A stretch of DNA of 64,000 nucleotides from Casuarius casuarius (Eukaryota > Chordata > Aves > Casuariiformes > Casuariidae). This document shows, in pieces, positions 25,001 to 36,400 of the stretch; the stretch's first letter is position 1; the number at the start of each line of letters is the position of its first letter. Made by a program: the position numbers and the translations under genes. The stretch spans positions 1,664,968 through 1,728,967 of the forward strand of contig PTFA01000050.1 in the NCBI GenBank assembly GCA_003342895.1, in the 5' to 3' direction. Under the pieces are notes generated by a model. That model searched no databases. It saw only the letters and a program-made list of their open reading frames with translations, and was not told where the DNA came from.

Positions 25001-25128
25001 GATCGTGACTGACTTACCTTTATGAGCAGTTATTCACCCCAAATTCCTGGGAAGTCAATGGAACTACACATGTGAGTGGCTGCTCACCAGTGTAATGAAG
25101 GGGCTCACAACTGACCCTCAGTGATTAA
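25001..25128. repeat. Palindromic element ('gaagtcaatgg' core)
   Basis: The centre is 'gggaagtcaatggaactaca' at about 25050. The right half, 'tgtgagtggctgctcacc' then 'aatgaaggggctcacaac', mirrors the left half, 'gtgactgacttaccttta' then 'tgagcagttattcacc'. It matches the saurian MITE-like family with a central 'cattgacttcaatgg'. Both arms are recognisable despite decay. Confidence 0.55.
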
Positions 25129-26059
25129 GTGCATTAGAATTTAGGCTTGACATCTCAGGAAACTTCTAAGTGAGAATAAATTAACCACTTTATGCCAGAC
25201 ATCCACAGCAGGCCATGGAGATCAAATGATCATGTGAGGAAATGTGCCTCTCGGTACTGGAGGTTTAAATAAAAATAATTTCATTTGTATTCAGGTAACA
25301 TTTTTATAGCATCAATTTTATGATAAACACAACAGCTGCAGCAAGATTTTTTTTCTTGCTGCAAGGCATAGTAGAGAGTGTTTGCCAATTTTCTATCTCA
25401 AGAAAGGTGTCTTCACGTCTTGATTTAGCCCTGAATAATTCAGCAGAATCTTTTATAACAGACTTGCATGTTATAAGATCCCAAAACATGTTATAGCTTA
25501 AAGAGGCAGGAAGAAATTGGATGTCATCATAGGACTGTGATTTATAAAGAGCAGTTTTAAAGATATATTGCATTTTGTTTGGTTTATCATGACTGACCTT
25601 TGCTTGGCCTAGATCTGAATCTGCGACCCTGAAACAAACTATATTCCCTTGCTGAGCCTTGTAAAAAGAATACATAAAATCACATGTTTATCTAAAGCAT
25701 TTAACTCATTGTCTGCCAAATACATTCTTTTCCCCACTGCCTCCAAGGATTAGAAGGAAAAGAATCAACATAGGTGAGCACATCTCCTGTATATACAATT
25801 TCCTATTTAATTAGAAGAGCCATTTCACAAAGGCACGTAGCAGGTACAAGAGCACTAGTTCTGCATTTTGTATTAGGTTTACTTAATATAGTGGAACATT
25901 GTTTGGAATAAAGATATCAAGGGCTGAAATAAAAGACCAAGAGCATCTTCAAGATGGAAATAATACATATTTCTCTATTTTTTCCAAAACTTCACTGCTT
26001 TTAATTGCAGCATATTTCCAACAAAGTTTACCGTCTAAATAAGGTGCAATCAGGTGGAA
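25129..26059. other. Noncoding stretch with 123-codon chance frame
   Basis: A minus-strand frame of 123 codons lies at 25304-25675. Its composition is not obviously low-complexity, but I recognise no domain, it overlaps no repeat I know, and this length is plausible by chance in a 64-kb AT-rich window. Confidence 0.5.
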
Positions 26060-26373
26060 CAGTGATGGCAAGTTTTTTCTGTCACATGACCAAATCCTCA
26101 GTTATTTGAGAACCAGAAGACACACTAAATATCCAGGAAAAAGCAGAATCCTGGAAATAGTGTAGTTGCTTATATAGCGTAGCTTATATGTAGTAGCTCC
26201 TAGGGGAGACTACTGCTCCAAGAAAGATGGTTTGGGCATTAAATTATGTCATAAGGTGTCCAGGATCACCATCTTTTACAGATGAAACTGCAGTTGCATT
26301 ATAATGCAGCTGTCAGCCACCCGAGGGCTTGGGAGCTGCATGAAGTTTAAAAGCCACCCATTGGCGACCCCTG
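26060..26373. mobile_element. Probable nonautonomous hAT-like DNA transposon relic
   Basis: The left end is 'cagtgatggcaag'. The right end, read on the minus strand, starts 'caggggtcgccaatgggtgg' and continues to 'catgcagctccc'. This closely resembles hAT-group terminal regions ('cagggg...gccaa...ggctc...gcatg...gctc'). An internal perfect palindrome, 'tgcattataatgca', lies at 26295-26308. No 8-bp target duplication is intact. The right end is the stronger evidence. Confidence 0.4.
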
Positions 26374-26739
26374 ATTCAGGACACAAATAACCACATGAAT
26401 TCTCTTAATACCTTAAAAAAACATATTCTTAAAGTGTCCCTACCATTTAAATAAGCAACCTGGGAAGACAAAATAAGGTTTGAACAGGATAAATTTTGTT
26501 GACAAACACTCTTAACATAGGAAGAGCAGAATAAATACTGGCTTGCAGCTTTGTCTCGGAGTTGCATGCTGAACACTAATCAGCATAGCGTGGTATTTTC
26601 CTAAAACAAAATGGCTGCACAGTCATTAAAGTAATGGAAAATCTTTACTACAAGAACTTTCATAAAAGGATATGTTACATGTTAATCAAACTTAGGGCAG
26701 CTGCTGGAAGGGTTTGTCAGCTTCTTTTATGACAAAAAT
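26374..26739. other. Noncoding stretch, nothing recognised
   Basis: A 66-codon minus-strand frame (26376-26576) carries no recognisable motif. Confidence 0.6.
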
Positions 26740-27130
26740 CCACATGGGGCTGATTCACAATGCTGGCCAAGTTACAGGTGTCACATGTATAAAACATGTA
26801 GTTGGTTTAAGATTTAATTAGGACTTTCTTCTCTGATCATAACACTTTAAAGAAAAAATACACTTAGGATTTCATTTACTTTGAGAGTGGTTATTAATTT
26901 GCTGTGATTGATGTTAAATGGGAATTAAATCATAAATGTGATTATGCTTGTGGCTGAATGTTGTCTCAGCAGATTGTTTCTGCTTGTCACTTTTGAATGA
27001 CTGGTGGCGTGATATGGCATGTTGATTTTTATTATTGCTTAAAGATTTCACTTTATCATCATTTGTCAGGAAACTGATTTTCCTCTTAGTGCCATTAATA
27101 TTAAATCTGTCATAACTAGATTAGGATAGA
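26740..27130. promoter_or_regulatory. Candidate conserved noncoding element (inference)
   Basis: A repeat-free block rich in TAAT, TGATTGAT and 'gattgatgtt' PBX/HOX-like strings (about 26905) and 'atttaatta' cores. The texture is enhancer-like. Conservation is unproven. Confidence 0.25.
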
Positions 27131-29213
27131 ATTGTTATCTACTGAACCTATGAGCCCTAGGCTAAATTTTATTCTCAAAAAAAAAAGGCAGCATAATAAC
27201 ACAGAAGGGAAAACCAGCCAAACAGCAAAAAGTAAAGCTGGAATTCAGCAAAACAACTGCTTAAAAAGTTTGTGAATACCAACAGATAAGAGTAATTTTT
27301 TTTTTCCTTTGATTATGGTGTATATTTCTGTTCACTTGCATAAAATAGATTTCAGCAGTTTTTACACCTGAAACTGAAAACTCACCCTTCAGTACCAACA
27401 TAATGCATTCAAGGATGGAATAAGAATGCTGTATCCTTTAAACAGAGTCATGCACAAGTATATAGAGTTATTTTGCCTTTCCTGATAAGGAACCTGCTGT
27501 TGGCAGAGATGATTGAGAACCATATGCCATTTCTGTGAGCACCCCCTCCCCATCTTGGTTCAGAATGCACCCAGAGGAACTGTTGTACTTATGCTAACCT
27601 ACAGAACAGACCCAATGTCACAAACACATGTGCTGCCCTCTTTTATCCAGAGAATCAGCAAAGATTGGTTGGTGCTACATACCCTTTTACAATCAGTCTG
27701 AAGCCTGCTAGGTCAATTAAACGAACTTCTGTGGTCTCACATCAAGCCCTTACATTTGTTGCTCATTTGCACTAACCAGTATTCTTCTTTCTGGTACTTA
27801 TTTGATGCCCATTACTGTGATATCTGAGAACAAAGATCATTGAGAACAGATACTTATTTCTACCAGAAAGCGAGATTCTGTATTGTCGTAGAAGCAGAAG
27901 AATCCTATTAATCCACAAAGCACATCAGAGTACGTTCCACACAATGCAAGCCATGTGCATTCTGTACATAAGCCACAGCTCACAGAGATAGCTGTGGCAG
28001 ATCCTTATAGGAAAAAAAGGTGCTTTTTTCTTAGAATTCTGAAAATAAAGCAGTTATGTAAAGAAATTTAATTTTGCTTTCTGCAGTATATTTGGTATAG
28101 AAATAAATGTAAACTCGAAAAAATCAGGGTTTTACACATGGTCCTGCTTTTTTATTAGTCTCAAACCTAGTATCTGATTTGTTAGAACCATCTTCGTTAT
28201 AGACAAAATTATAGGATTTAGATACCTTCCTACTTGATTGATCTGCCATCTGCTATCAATCTTTCAGCTACACTGTGCAAGGTATACCATCAATTGCAAA
28301 TGACACACAGCAGGGCAGATGTCTCTGAATGCGCTAGGTTCTGAGCTCTGAGAACTAGTGCAGGATAGAATATTATTAAATGAAAAAGATAAACTGAAGG
28401 CGATCACTGTCTTTTAAAATTTATTATAGTTCTGAGTGTGGAAACATGAGATTTTCCTGGACATGGGATATTTGGTAGTGACAAGTACAACTAAGTGAGC
28501 AGATGCTACCCCAATTTTTTTTGGTGGTTTCAAAAAATTCTTGACTAAAAATTGGAAGAAAAAGTTTTAAAAATTCCCATAGAAAAAATCTATGAAAAAG
28601 CAGATTCAAAACTGATTCAAAATATGTCATTTGGATGTCTGAAGTTACTCATTTTGTTTAGCCTTTTTAAGTGCAAATCAATTCAGATTTTGAAAGTTTA
28701 ACTTTCCAAATTCACAAACTGACTTTTTTTTTGAGCGTGTCAACAATTTACAGGGTTTTTAAAATATGTTTTTAGACCTGAGAAATATGTTAAAACTAAA
28801 GCTTTCCTGCAAACACTTCCGTTTTTATAAGAATGCCTTTTTTAGAAGCAAAATTTCACTTTAGAAGTTCATCTTCAGTGCTAATGACTAGTAAGAAAAA
28901 AATTCAGGAGTGGCAAACTCTGGCAACAAGCAAAGGAAAGTAACACCCTAAAAACATTAATTATCTAGATGACTGAGTATGCCTGGTTATTCAAGGACCT
29001 TTTCCACAAGAGAACCCATTTCCAAAGTAGTCCTTTAATATGATACAGTGGGACTGAAATTCAGCATCAGTCATATTAGACTGCAGTTGTTTTGTTTAGA
29101 GGACCTGTGACTTCAAATATACTGAAGTAGCCTTTGCTAGCATATATTAACTATATTACAGAACCAGAAAAGGAAGGAGTTGGATTTTGCACTGCTAATA
29201 AGAAACAGGAAAA
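27131..29213. other. Noncoding stretch
   Basis: No gene recognised. There are short A and T runs near 27178 and 27297. A 68-codon minus-strand frame (28424-28630) is Phe/Leu-rich because the opposite strand is A-rich. Confidence 0.6.
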
Positions 29214-29273
29214 AATGCAATTGAAATAAGCGGAGTTACACAGGAGTAAAACAAGTCAGAGATCAGAACTGGT
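29214..29273. repeat. Half of a palindromic element ('ggagttacac' family)
   Basis: 'attgaaataagcggagttac' followed by 'acaggagtaaaac' and 'gagatcagaactgg' follows the order of the saurian element whose text is 'cagtggagttacaccag', then 'gtaaaactggtgtaa', then 'gagatcagaatctggccc'. Only one half is clear. Confidence 0.45.
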
Positions 29274-29469
29274 GAAAAAGTTTACGATGTTGAATATTAA
29301 ATTAATCTAATTTGCACTGTCTGATGGTGGCCATTAGTGCCTGAAGTAGAGGCAATGAAATGCTAATGTAACACTAAAAACAACCAGTACATTTTTCCTT
29401 TGATTGTCTGTGTGTTTAAGAATATTTCATTACTTCTGCTTCCTTTGAAATAAGGGTAAGATATAAATC

Positions 29470-30200
29470 ATAGGCACAGATATAACTAGCAGTTGTGACA
29501 TTTTGTTAGAGTTTAATTACATGAATCATAAAATATTGCTACAATTTTCCAAACTGTTAAACCTTAATTAATATGAACCCACAGGGACCACCTTGATGGT
29601 TCATAATACTCTGGAATCTCTCCTCCTACAGTAGTAGTTCATGTGGTCTAGGAGTGCTTTATAATGTACAAAGAGTAATCAATTATTAGAAATGAAGCCA
29701 GACAAATTAATTTAATATAAATGGGGTTGTATGGAGTTTGACTAATTCTTTTTAATTACCTATATGTTATTTTTTCAATAGTCTAACAAAGGGAACCATT
29801 ATTCTTCCCGATGTACAAATTCATTAATCTCATTACCGTGCAGTATTAATATAATTTTATCACACATTCCAGAAGTGGGGCACATTGACAAACCATAATG
29901 AATCACAGCATTAGTGAACTATCACTACATTAATTTCAGGACATGCCTAGCTCATCTGCAATTTATGTTGAGACTTAGTATAAAATGAGCTGAATAAGCA
30001 TGTAATTATGACATCTGCTTCTTTTCAGGTACCTCTTTGTAAATCAGTGACAAAGGAATAACAGGTTTAAATATGTGTTAACACTCTGAGAGCATGTATA
30101 ATTGCAATATGGCAATGTGTAATGAAGATTAAATTAGACTGTAGTGTACCTGACATATGCAAGAGCATAATTGAGCAGCAGTTAATTGTGGAATGAAAGA
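29470..30200. promoter_or_regulatory. Candidate conserved noncoding element cluster (inference)
   Basis: About 700 bp without repeats and with many 'attaat', 'taatta' and 'aattac' cores (29560-29575, 29690-29760, 29825-29860, 29925-29940). This is the largest such block in the window. I infer a developmental enhancer cluster from texture alone. Confidence 0.25.
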
Positions 30201-33159
30201 GACTATGAAGTACCAATATTTTAATTCAGTAAGGAAAAACTAGTATAAAGAAGAAATATTATTGACATGATGCAAGTATGTACCTTATTTTTTGCAAGGC
30301 AACATTAGTTATGTTCTTAATTTTTTTTCTTAATTTTTATCTTCATTATATTTACATGTTGTCCTTGATGTTAAGTAAAGCTTTCATGCACTCTGCTCTT
30401 CTGGTGCTTTTGGATTTCAGGTATCTAGGCCCTGGTTCTATACTGTCTCACTACACACAACAGCAGATAATGCCTATTATGCACATACAATACTACTGGT
30501 GCATGGTTTTATAATATATAGAAAATGACCTTCAAACATCTACCGTAGTAAGAAACACTCATTCAATGAAGCTGACAACTGAGTCATTGAATCAGGGGTT
30601 TGAGGAAGGGTTATATGCTTTGTCCTATATATGAGAGACAACCTAGAACATATGGGAGATCAAACTTTAAGCCAGAGGGCACTGCAAATTATTAACTACA
30701 TTTTAACTGAAGCCATTATCACGTAACTGGTAAAATATTTATTTGAGATTTGTATCATGCTATATTTCAACTTTAAATTACTTGTGGGGAGACAATTAAT
30801 TCTGAAGGTTAGTAAGAGAATAAAAGGTTTTACATTAAATACTGTTATTTGGACAAAAATACATAAATCTGTGAATAAGACTTGTGAACTTAGTGATGTT
30901 ATACCAGATGATTAAATTGTAACTTAAATTACACCAGTATAAGCAAAAATATCTTTACTATATGAGCATAAATCAAAAGACAATAATATAAAATAGGCCT
31001 TTGTATTAATGAATTCGCTAGGATTATTTTGTTGTGAGAATCATTGTTTCTCTTAAACAAAACAAAAAACTCTCTCAATACTTCATGTTTATGACAACAC
31101 ATCATAACATTTAAATATAACCCACGATTTCTCTGTTATATAAATACATATGCGTGTGCATGTGCCCCTGTGCTATAGTTATAATGAGACCACTGATTAT
31201 CCTCAAAATGTACTTCCCCTGAGAAATTATGTCTCTAAGAATTCTGCAGCTTCTTAAATTTTCTTTGGACAGTAGTTTTTCCTCTGTGCTACCAAGTTGG
31301 AAAACAAGAGTCTTCAAAGCAGAACTCACAGAGAAATATGGTGAAAATAATTTTCAAGCTATATAGGATTTTAAATGAAGCCATCAGAACATGAACAACA
31401 AATAAAACAGATCATGACCTTCTAAAGAAATCTGTGACTTTTTTTAGTTCATGTTAGTCTTCCCTCTTGCAGAACGCTCTATGGCTCTTATTATACAGCT
31501 GGCTAAATGAATTCCCTTAGGATATTCTAATAACGGCATGTTATGCAGCAGATAGGCCTGCGCCACAGAGCAGGTTTCAGCTGGAGAGTGGACTCTAGTT
31601 TGCCTGGAATTCCTAGGACAGGAAGTTTACAGAGCTTCACATGGCCAACAGCCACGGAGACTTGTTTGGGTTGGATAGGGCCCTAAGAAAGCACACTCTG
31701 GCAAACATTTTCAGACCTTTCTCTTTGCAAGTCTTTCTAGTTTTCACTATTGAATCTATGCCTACAAGTGCACACACGCGTACACACACCCTTCACTAAT
31801 AATAAATAAGACTTAAGCTGTTTTATCACACCGATTTTTGAGTAGCCTCACCCTGATAGAAAGGTAAATACTATTTTAGGCTTGATACTGACATGCCGGA
31901 ATTGCAGAACTTAGTGGCTCTTTTTGTAGTTGCATTGCTCACACTTGCTAATGCCCATATCTCCTTTCTTCTTGGCTCATAGTTCTTGGCGATCTTGGGT
32001 CTAATGAACTTTCCAGCTGATGACCAATAAAAGCATTAAAAGAAGTATATACGTTTAGACCAGAAAACTTCAAACTCTCAGATGAGTGGAATGGTGGAAA
32101 TTTTTCTTGTGGTCCGAGTCAATAAACGGCCAGAAATACTGGAAGATTTTAACTATTGTTATTTCAGAATAGATGAGATCATTTAAGATTAAAGAAATGA
32201 TTAGCTAATCTGGACATTTTTTATCATTTAAAGCATCATTGAAATAAATGTTACTATTAAAATGGGTAATATTGGTAATACAAAAGAAAGTGTATTTTAG
32301 CTGAAATTATACAAACTTAGTGTTATCATTATCTTAGAAGGATTTGTATGAGTCCCGGGAAACAAAAGCCTTAAAATTCTTTAAAGTTATAAATTTGCTG
32401 TGTAAAACAAACACCAGTATTTTTATAAAGGCAATTTCATACTAACAGAAATATGAGATTTTTTAAAATTGAATAGTCATAATGAGTAAAATACCAAATT
32501 GTAGGAGCTGTAATTTAATCTGCAGTTGTGCTGGGTAGGCTAAATAACACTATAACTCTTTTCTGGTGCACTTAACCTGGAATATATACACTATGGAAAA
32601 CTTAAGTGTTCATCCAACAGTTTGTATTAATAACAATTTCAAAAATTTTCCAAATTAAGCTGAAAAATGTACCTTGTTAAGCACAAAATCTATTTAGTTA
32701 CCAAATTCACAGGAATGACAACTAATACAAACTTTCAAACACGTGTTTACCATCTGCAAATTACTTAACCTATAGAAATGTTCTGGTTACGCAGTGTTAA
32801 TATCAACCTGTGTTCGGGAGACGGATAAGGCTATTTTCTTTTTATGTGAATTAACACTAAATGTATTTAACATTATTTTATTGACATTAAAGGAATAATA
32901 GGTTCTCTTCTCCATGTAAATACAGGATTTTTCTCCATAATATTATAATATTAGCGAGCTCTAATGCATTATTTTATTTATTTTCAAAATCTGGTGCACA
33001 ACAGGGACAATCTACACGTCACTTCCTTTCTTCCATCAGTTTAATGCATCTGAGTTTTTCCTGATATTTACCCTATGTTTTTCCCTTTTTACGTTAATCT
33101 TCTAGCTCCTAGTTACATCCCATGAATATCACTAGATAATTCTTTTCTCTTATTTGTGT
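30201..33159. other. Noncoding AT-rich stretch
   Basis: No gene recognised. A weak palindromic-element trace lies near 30885-30945 ('gttataccagatgat' and 'aaattacaccagtataa'). A short CA/CG-rich run is at about 31770-31790. The longest frames are 72-78 codons and featureless. Confidence 0.6.
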
Positions 33160-33450
33160 TTATATTCTTGAAATATTTATAGGCTGCTACCATGCCTCAT
33201 ATCCCCTTCCCAGTCATTACTTAGCCAGTCTGTGTTACCTCTTTTAAATCTTTCCTCGTAAATCTTTCCCCCTTCACTAACCTCTTTTGTTGCTCTTTGG
33301 ATTCTCTTCATTTTTCTAGGTCTCTGTCACAGTGAGGTGGCCTATGCTGGACACTGTGTTCCAGATGTGGTTGTCTTCAAGCCATCTTGACAGTGGCCAT
33401 TACCTCACTGTCCCATGCTGTGATGTTTCTGCACAGACAGCGTAAAATTG
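33160..33450 (-). mobile_element. CR1 LINE fragment, antisense, 3' region
   Basis: On the plus strand this reads as the reverse complement of a CR1 3' region. 'gcctcatatccccttcccag' and 'aatctttcctcgtaaatc' are followed by 'cctcttttgttgctctttgg', 'attctcttcatttttctagg' and then 'gctggacactgtgttccaga' with 'tgtggt'. This follows the familiar order: 'tgtcccccctcag', 'ctttcctcat', 'ttgttgctcttctctgga', then 'actggacacagtactccagatgtgg'. Homology may continue, more decayed, to about 33620. No reverse-transcriptase frame survives. Confidence 0.8.
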
Positions 33451-36400
33451 TTTTGGATTTTTTTGTTGTATACATACTTCTCATTGCACGCTGAAGTCCA
33501 AGGTATTATTAGCCAAGAGCATTAAGAATCTTTGTGTTATTGTTTCTCAGGTTTCTCTCTTCAAATTGGATTATACATGTTTGTTTTCCTTGAACATATT
33601 AGCAAATGAATCCCCCCACACACATTGTTTCATCTCCATTGCCTAATGCATGCAGAGTTGAGTCAAAATTCTCTCTCTTCTCCCTCATGTTTGCCGATAG
33701 GCACAGAGCTGAGTTATGGGACCATGCATGTTCCTTCCACCCAGGATGTCATGCTGCTTGTCTGATTTCACAAATACGTGGGTTAAATTACAATCAAGCC
33801 TTTAGAGTACAATTTACAGATACACAAGCCAATACAATTCAGATTATCACAGCCCTGCCTGCTTCTCCCATCATTATTAGATGTGTGCTGCATTTAAAGG
33901 CAGTAATGTGGTTCAGGAAACTGAGACAAAAAATTTGCTTTTTTCTTTTAATATACTTAGATTTTGTCCAGATCAGTTCCCAGAACTGATTCATGGTGCA
34001 GTCCCAGGAATATCAGTGCTGAAATAAGGAAGGGGGAAGACAGGAAATGCCAGGGAAAAGCTAGACCCCCTAGCAGCTTTGGCTTAGATTGTCTTAAACT
34101 AGCAAGGAAACTGCTAACGTTAACTGGTAACAGAGGGATAGGTGCTGTCAGATTCAAATGAAGGAATAACACTCTTGATAAATGGCCAATTTAATAATGT
34201 ATTTTGCTTTATATTCAAGTGTCCTTACCTTCACAATCGTACTGTATATTTACTGGGTAAAAGCTCTTCAGTAGCATAAGCTGAGGGCTTTTTGCTCTCT
34301 GTTGCATTTGTACATTAGTACTTCATGCATGTACATTTCATGGGTTTAACCAAGTGATTTTTTTTCCTCATTAGAATAACTTAAAAACCAATTTGCATAT
34401 AGCTCATAGATTCAGTAAATTAAATCTATGTGAACTGATGGATTTTCATGACTTAAAATAGTGGCCAAATTCTTAATTACTGCAGTTGTAATAATATTGA
34501 AAGACAGAACTTTTGGAAGCCGTTTTTCTAATTTTAATGTAATCTTCAGAAAGCTCTGTTTTTTGCTGAGCAGTAAGCCAGAGAAAGATCTTGACTTTTT
34601 CTTCTAATGGATTCAAGTTTTGCCTTTTTTAGTTCATGAGTTAGCACAGTAATATTCAAAGTATTTAAAGATGTCATGATGACTCTGACTTGTTGCAGAA
34701 ATAAATAAAGATGGAATCCATATGTTTTTCTTTTGATGGATTAAGGGCCATGTTTACAACAACATAAGTTTACACTGTTGCTGGCCTCAAGTATTCTGCA
34801 GACCTTCATGGGTCAGCTCCTGCAGAGGCTCATTCTTACACAAGAGTACAATTACAGTAACTATTTCCATGGTTAGAGAAACAGTCTGTTCTGAATAGAA
34901 CATACAGTATGAGCTATTCCTTTTTTTAACTACATTTTTTTGTATTTGAGAACAGTCTTTTTTCCAAATAACTTCAAATATAATTAAAATATTCTGTATA
35001 TGTTTATTTTACTTTGAATGTAGGTAGATTGTTCTTATGTCACAGATAACGCACAGGCCTATTCTTAAAGAAATATGGAGTCTGATTTTGTAGCTGCTAT
35101 TCTTCCTTTTCCTATTTCTGTAATTTCAGAATCTCTATTCCCATATTATCAGTGCTGCAAAGATTGCAGAACAAAGCCATAAAAAATGATTCCTAACTGT
35201 AATTCAAAGAATATATTTAGGAGTCACATCTTCACTGGCTCCATTTTGCTGTTCTTGATTTACTCTGAAGTTAGTAACAGATTAATCTGGATAATATTTT
35301 TACAATGTTCATGATGTATTGAGATAAATGTTGAGCTCTTGCACATGTTTATAAGGTCAAGTTTTAAAATGTATATATTTATTCCTGTTAGTGTCACAGG
35401 GCTACAATTTGAAGAGTACTTAGTCATGATGAGCAATTTTTGGTATTGGTGTTTATAGACTTCAGTCCATAACAGGAAAAAATATTTGCTATTGATCGCT
35501 GCCAACTGTAGGCCTGTTGTTGGCCATACTCACCCCCAAATAAACCCCATTGCTTTATTCCGATAGCCATACTGAGTTAAGTGGATGAGACTATGTCTAG
35601 CACTTAAAGTGAGTGCACAGGCCAGAATGACAAAGAGACTTTCCCAGTTTTCCAGACACTGGAATAATAATCTGCCCTAGCTGGGGTTCTCCATCCTTTG
35701 TGGTTAGAAAGCAGTCTAGAGATGTTCTCATTCCACACTTCCCTCAAAGCCTAATAAGGCAGAAAAAGAGAGTGAACACTAAGAAATAATATGAACTATA
35801 GACCACATTTCCCCTAACTTCCAAGAAGGTCCTTCAAGACCAGAAAGATCTTGGTACAGAATTATTCCTGACCTTCCTCATTGTGTTGCTGTTCTGTGCT
35901 TTGTGTCCGTTTTGTTCAAGAAATTGAAAGTGTTCAAGCGAGCAGTAATTTAGAGTCAGAAAAAAATTGACAGTGTTGGCAGAAGGTGTTAGTATGCTTT
36001 GTATGTAATATTTAAAATTACTATGGAAATACTATGAGTAGGAGGATCATAACTGTGGAAAAAACTTCAGTAAGGGAAGAGAGGTGTATTTTCCTGCAGT
36101 GGATTAGGACATTTTATTCTGAAGGTAAATGGAAAAAGAAAATGACATTTCAAAGATAAAAAAAATCTCTTAAGCATTTGGAGAAGGACAGAAAGCCAGA
36201 CCATCCCTCGAGAATGCCCTCACTATTTACACATTCATAAATACTAAATATTCGATGATCAGTCCATGACTTTCCAATAAGCCATACATATTTTTTGAGG
36301 GGCAAGACAAAAACTGGTTGTGACTCAGAGATACGGTCTGCTTCTTTGAGCATGCTGAGCATGATGTTCTTCTTTGGTGCACTATACATTTTCTGTGCTT

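Noticed and set aside
33606..33989. 127-codon plus-strand frame
   Set aside because: It begins in the decayed tail of an antisense CR1 and shows no protein family. Chance length.
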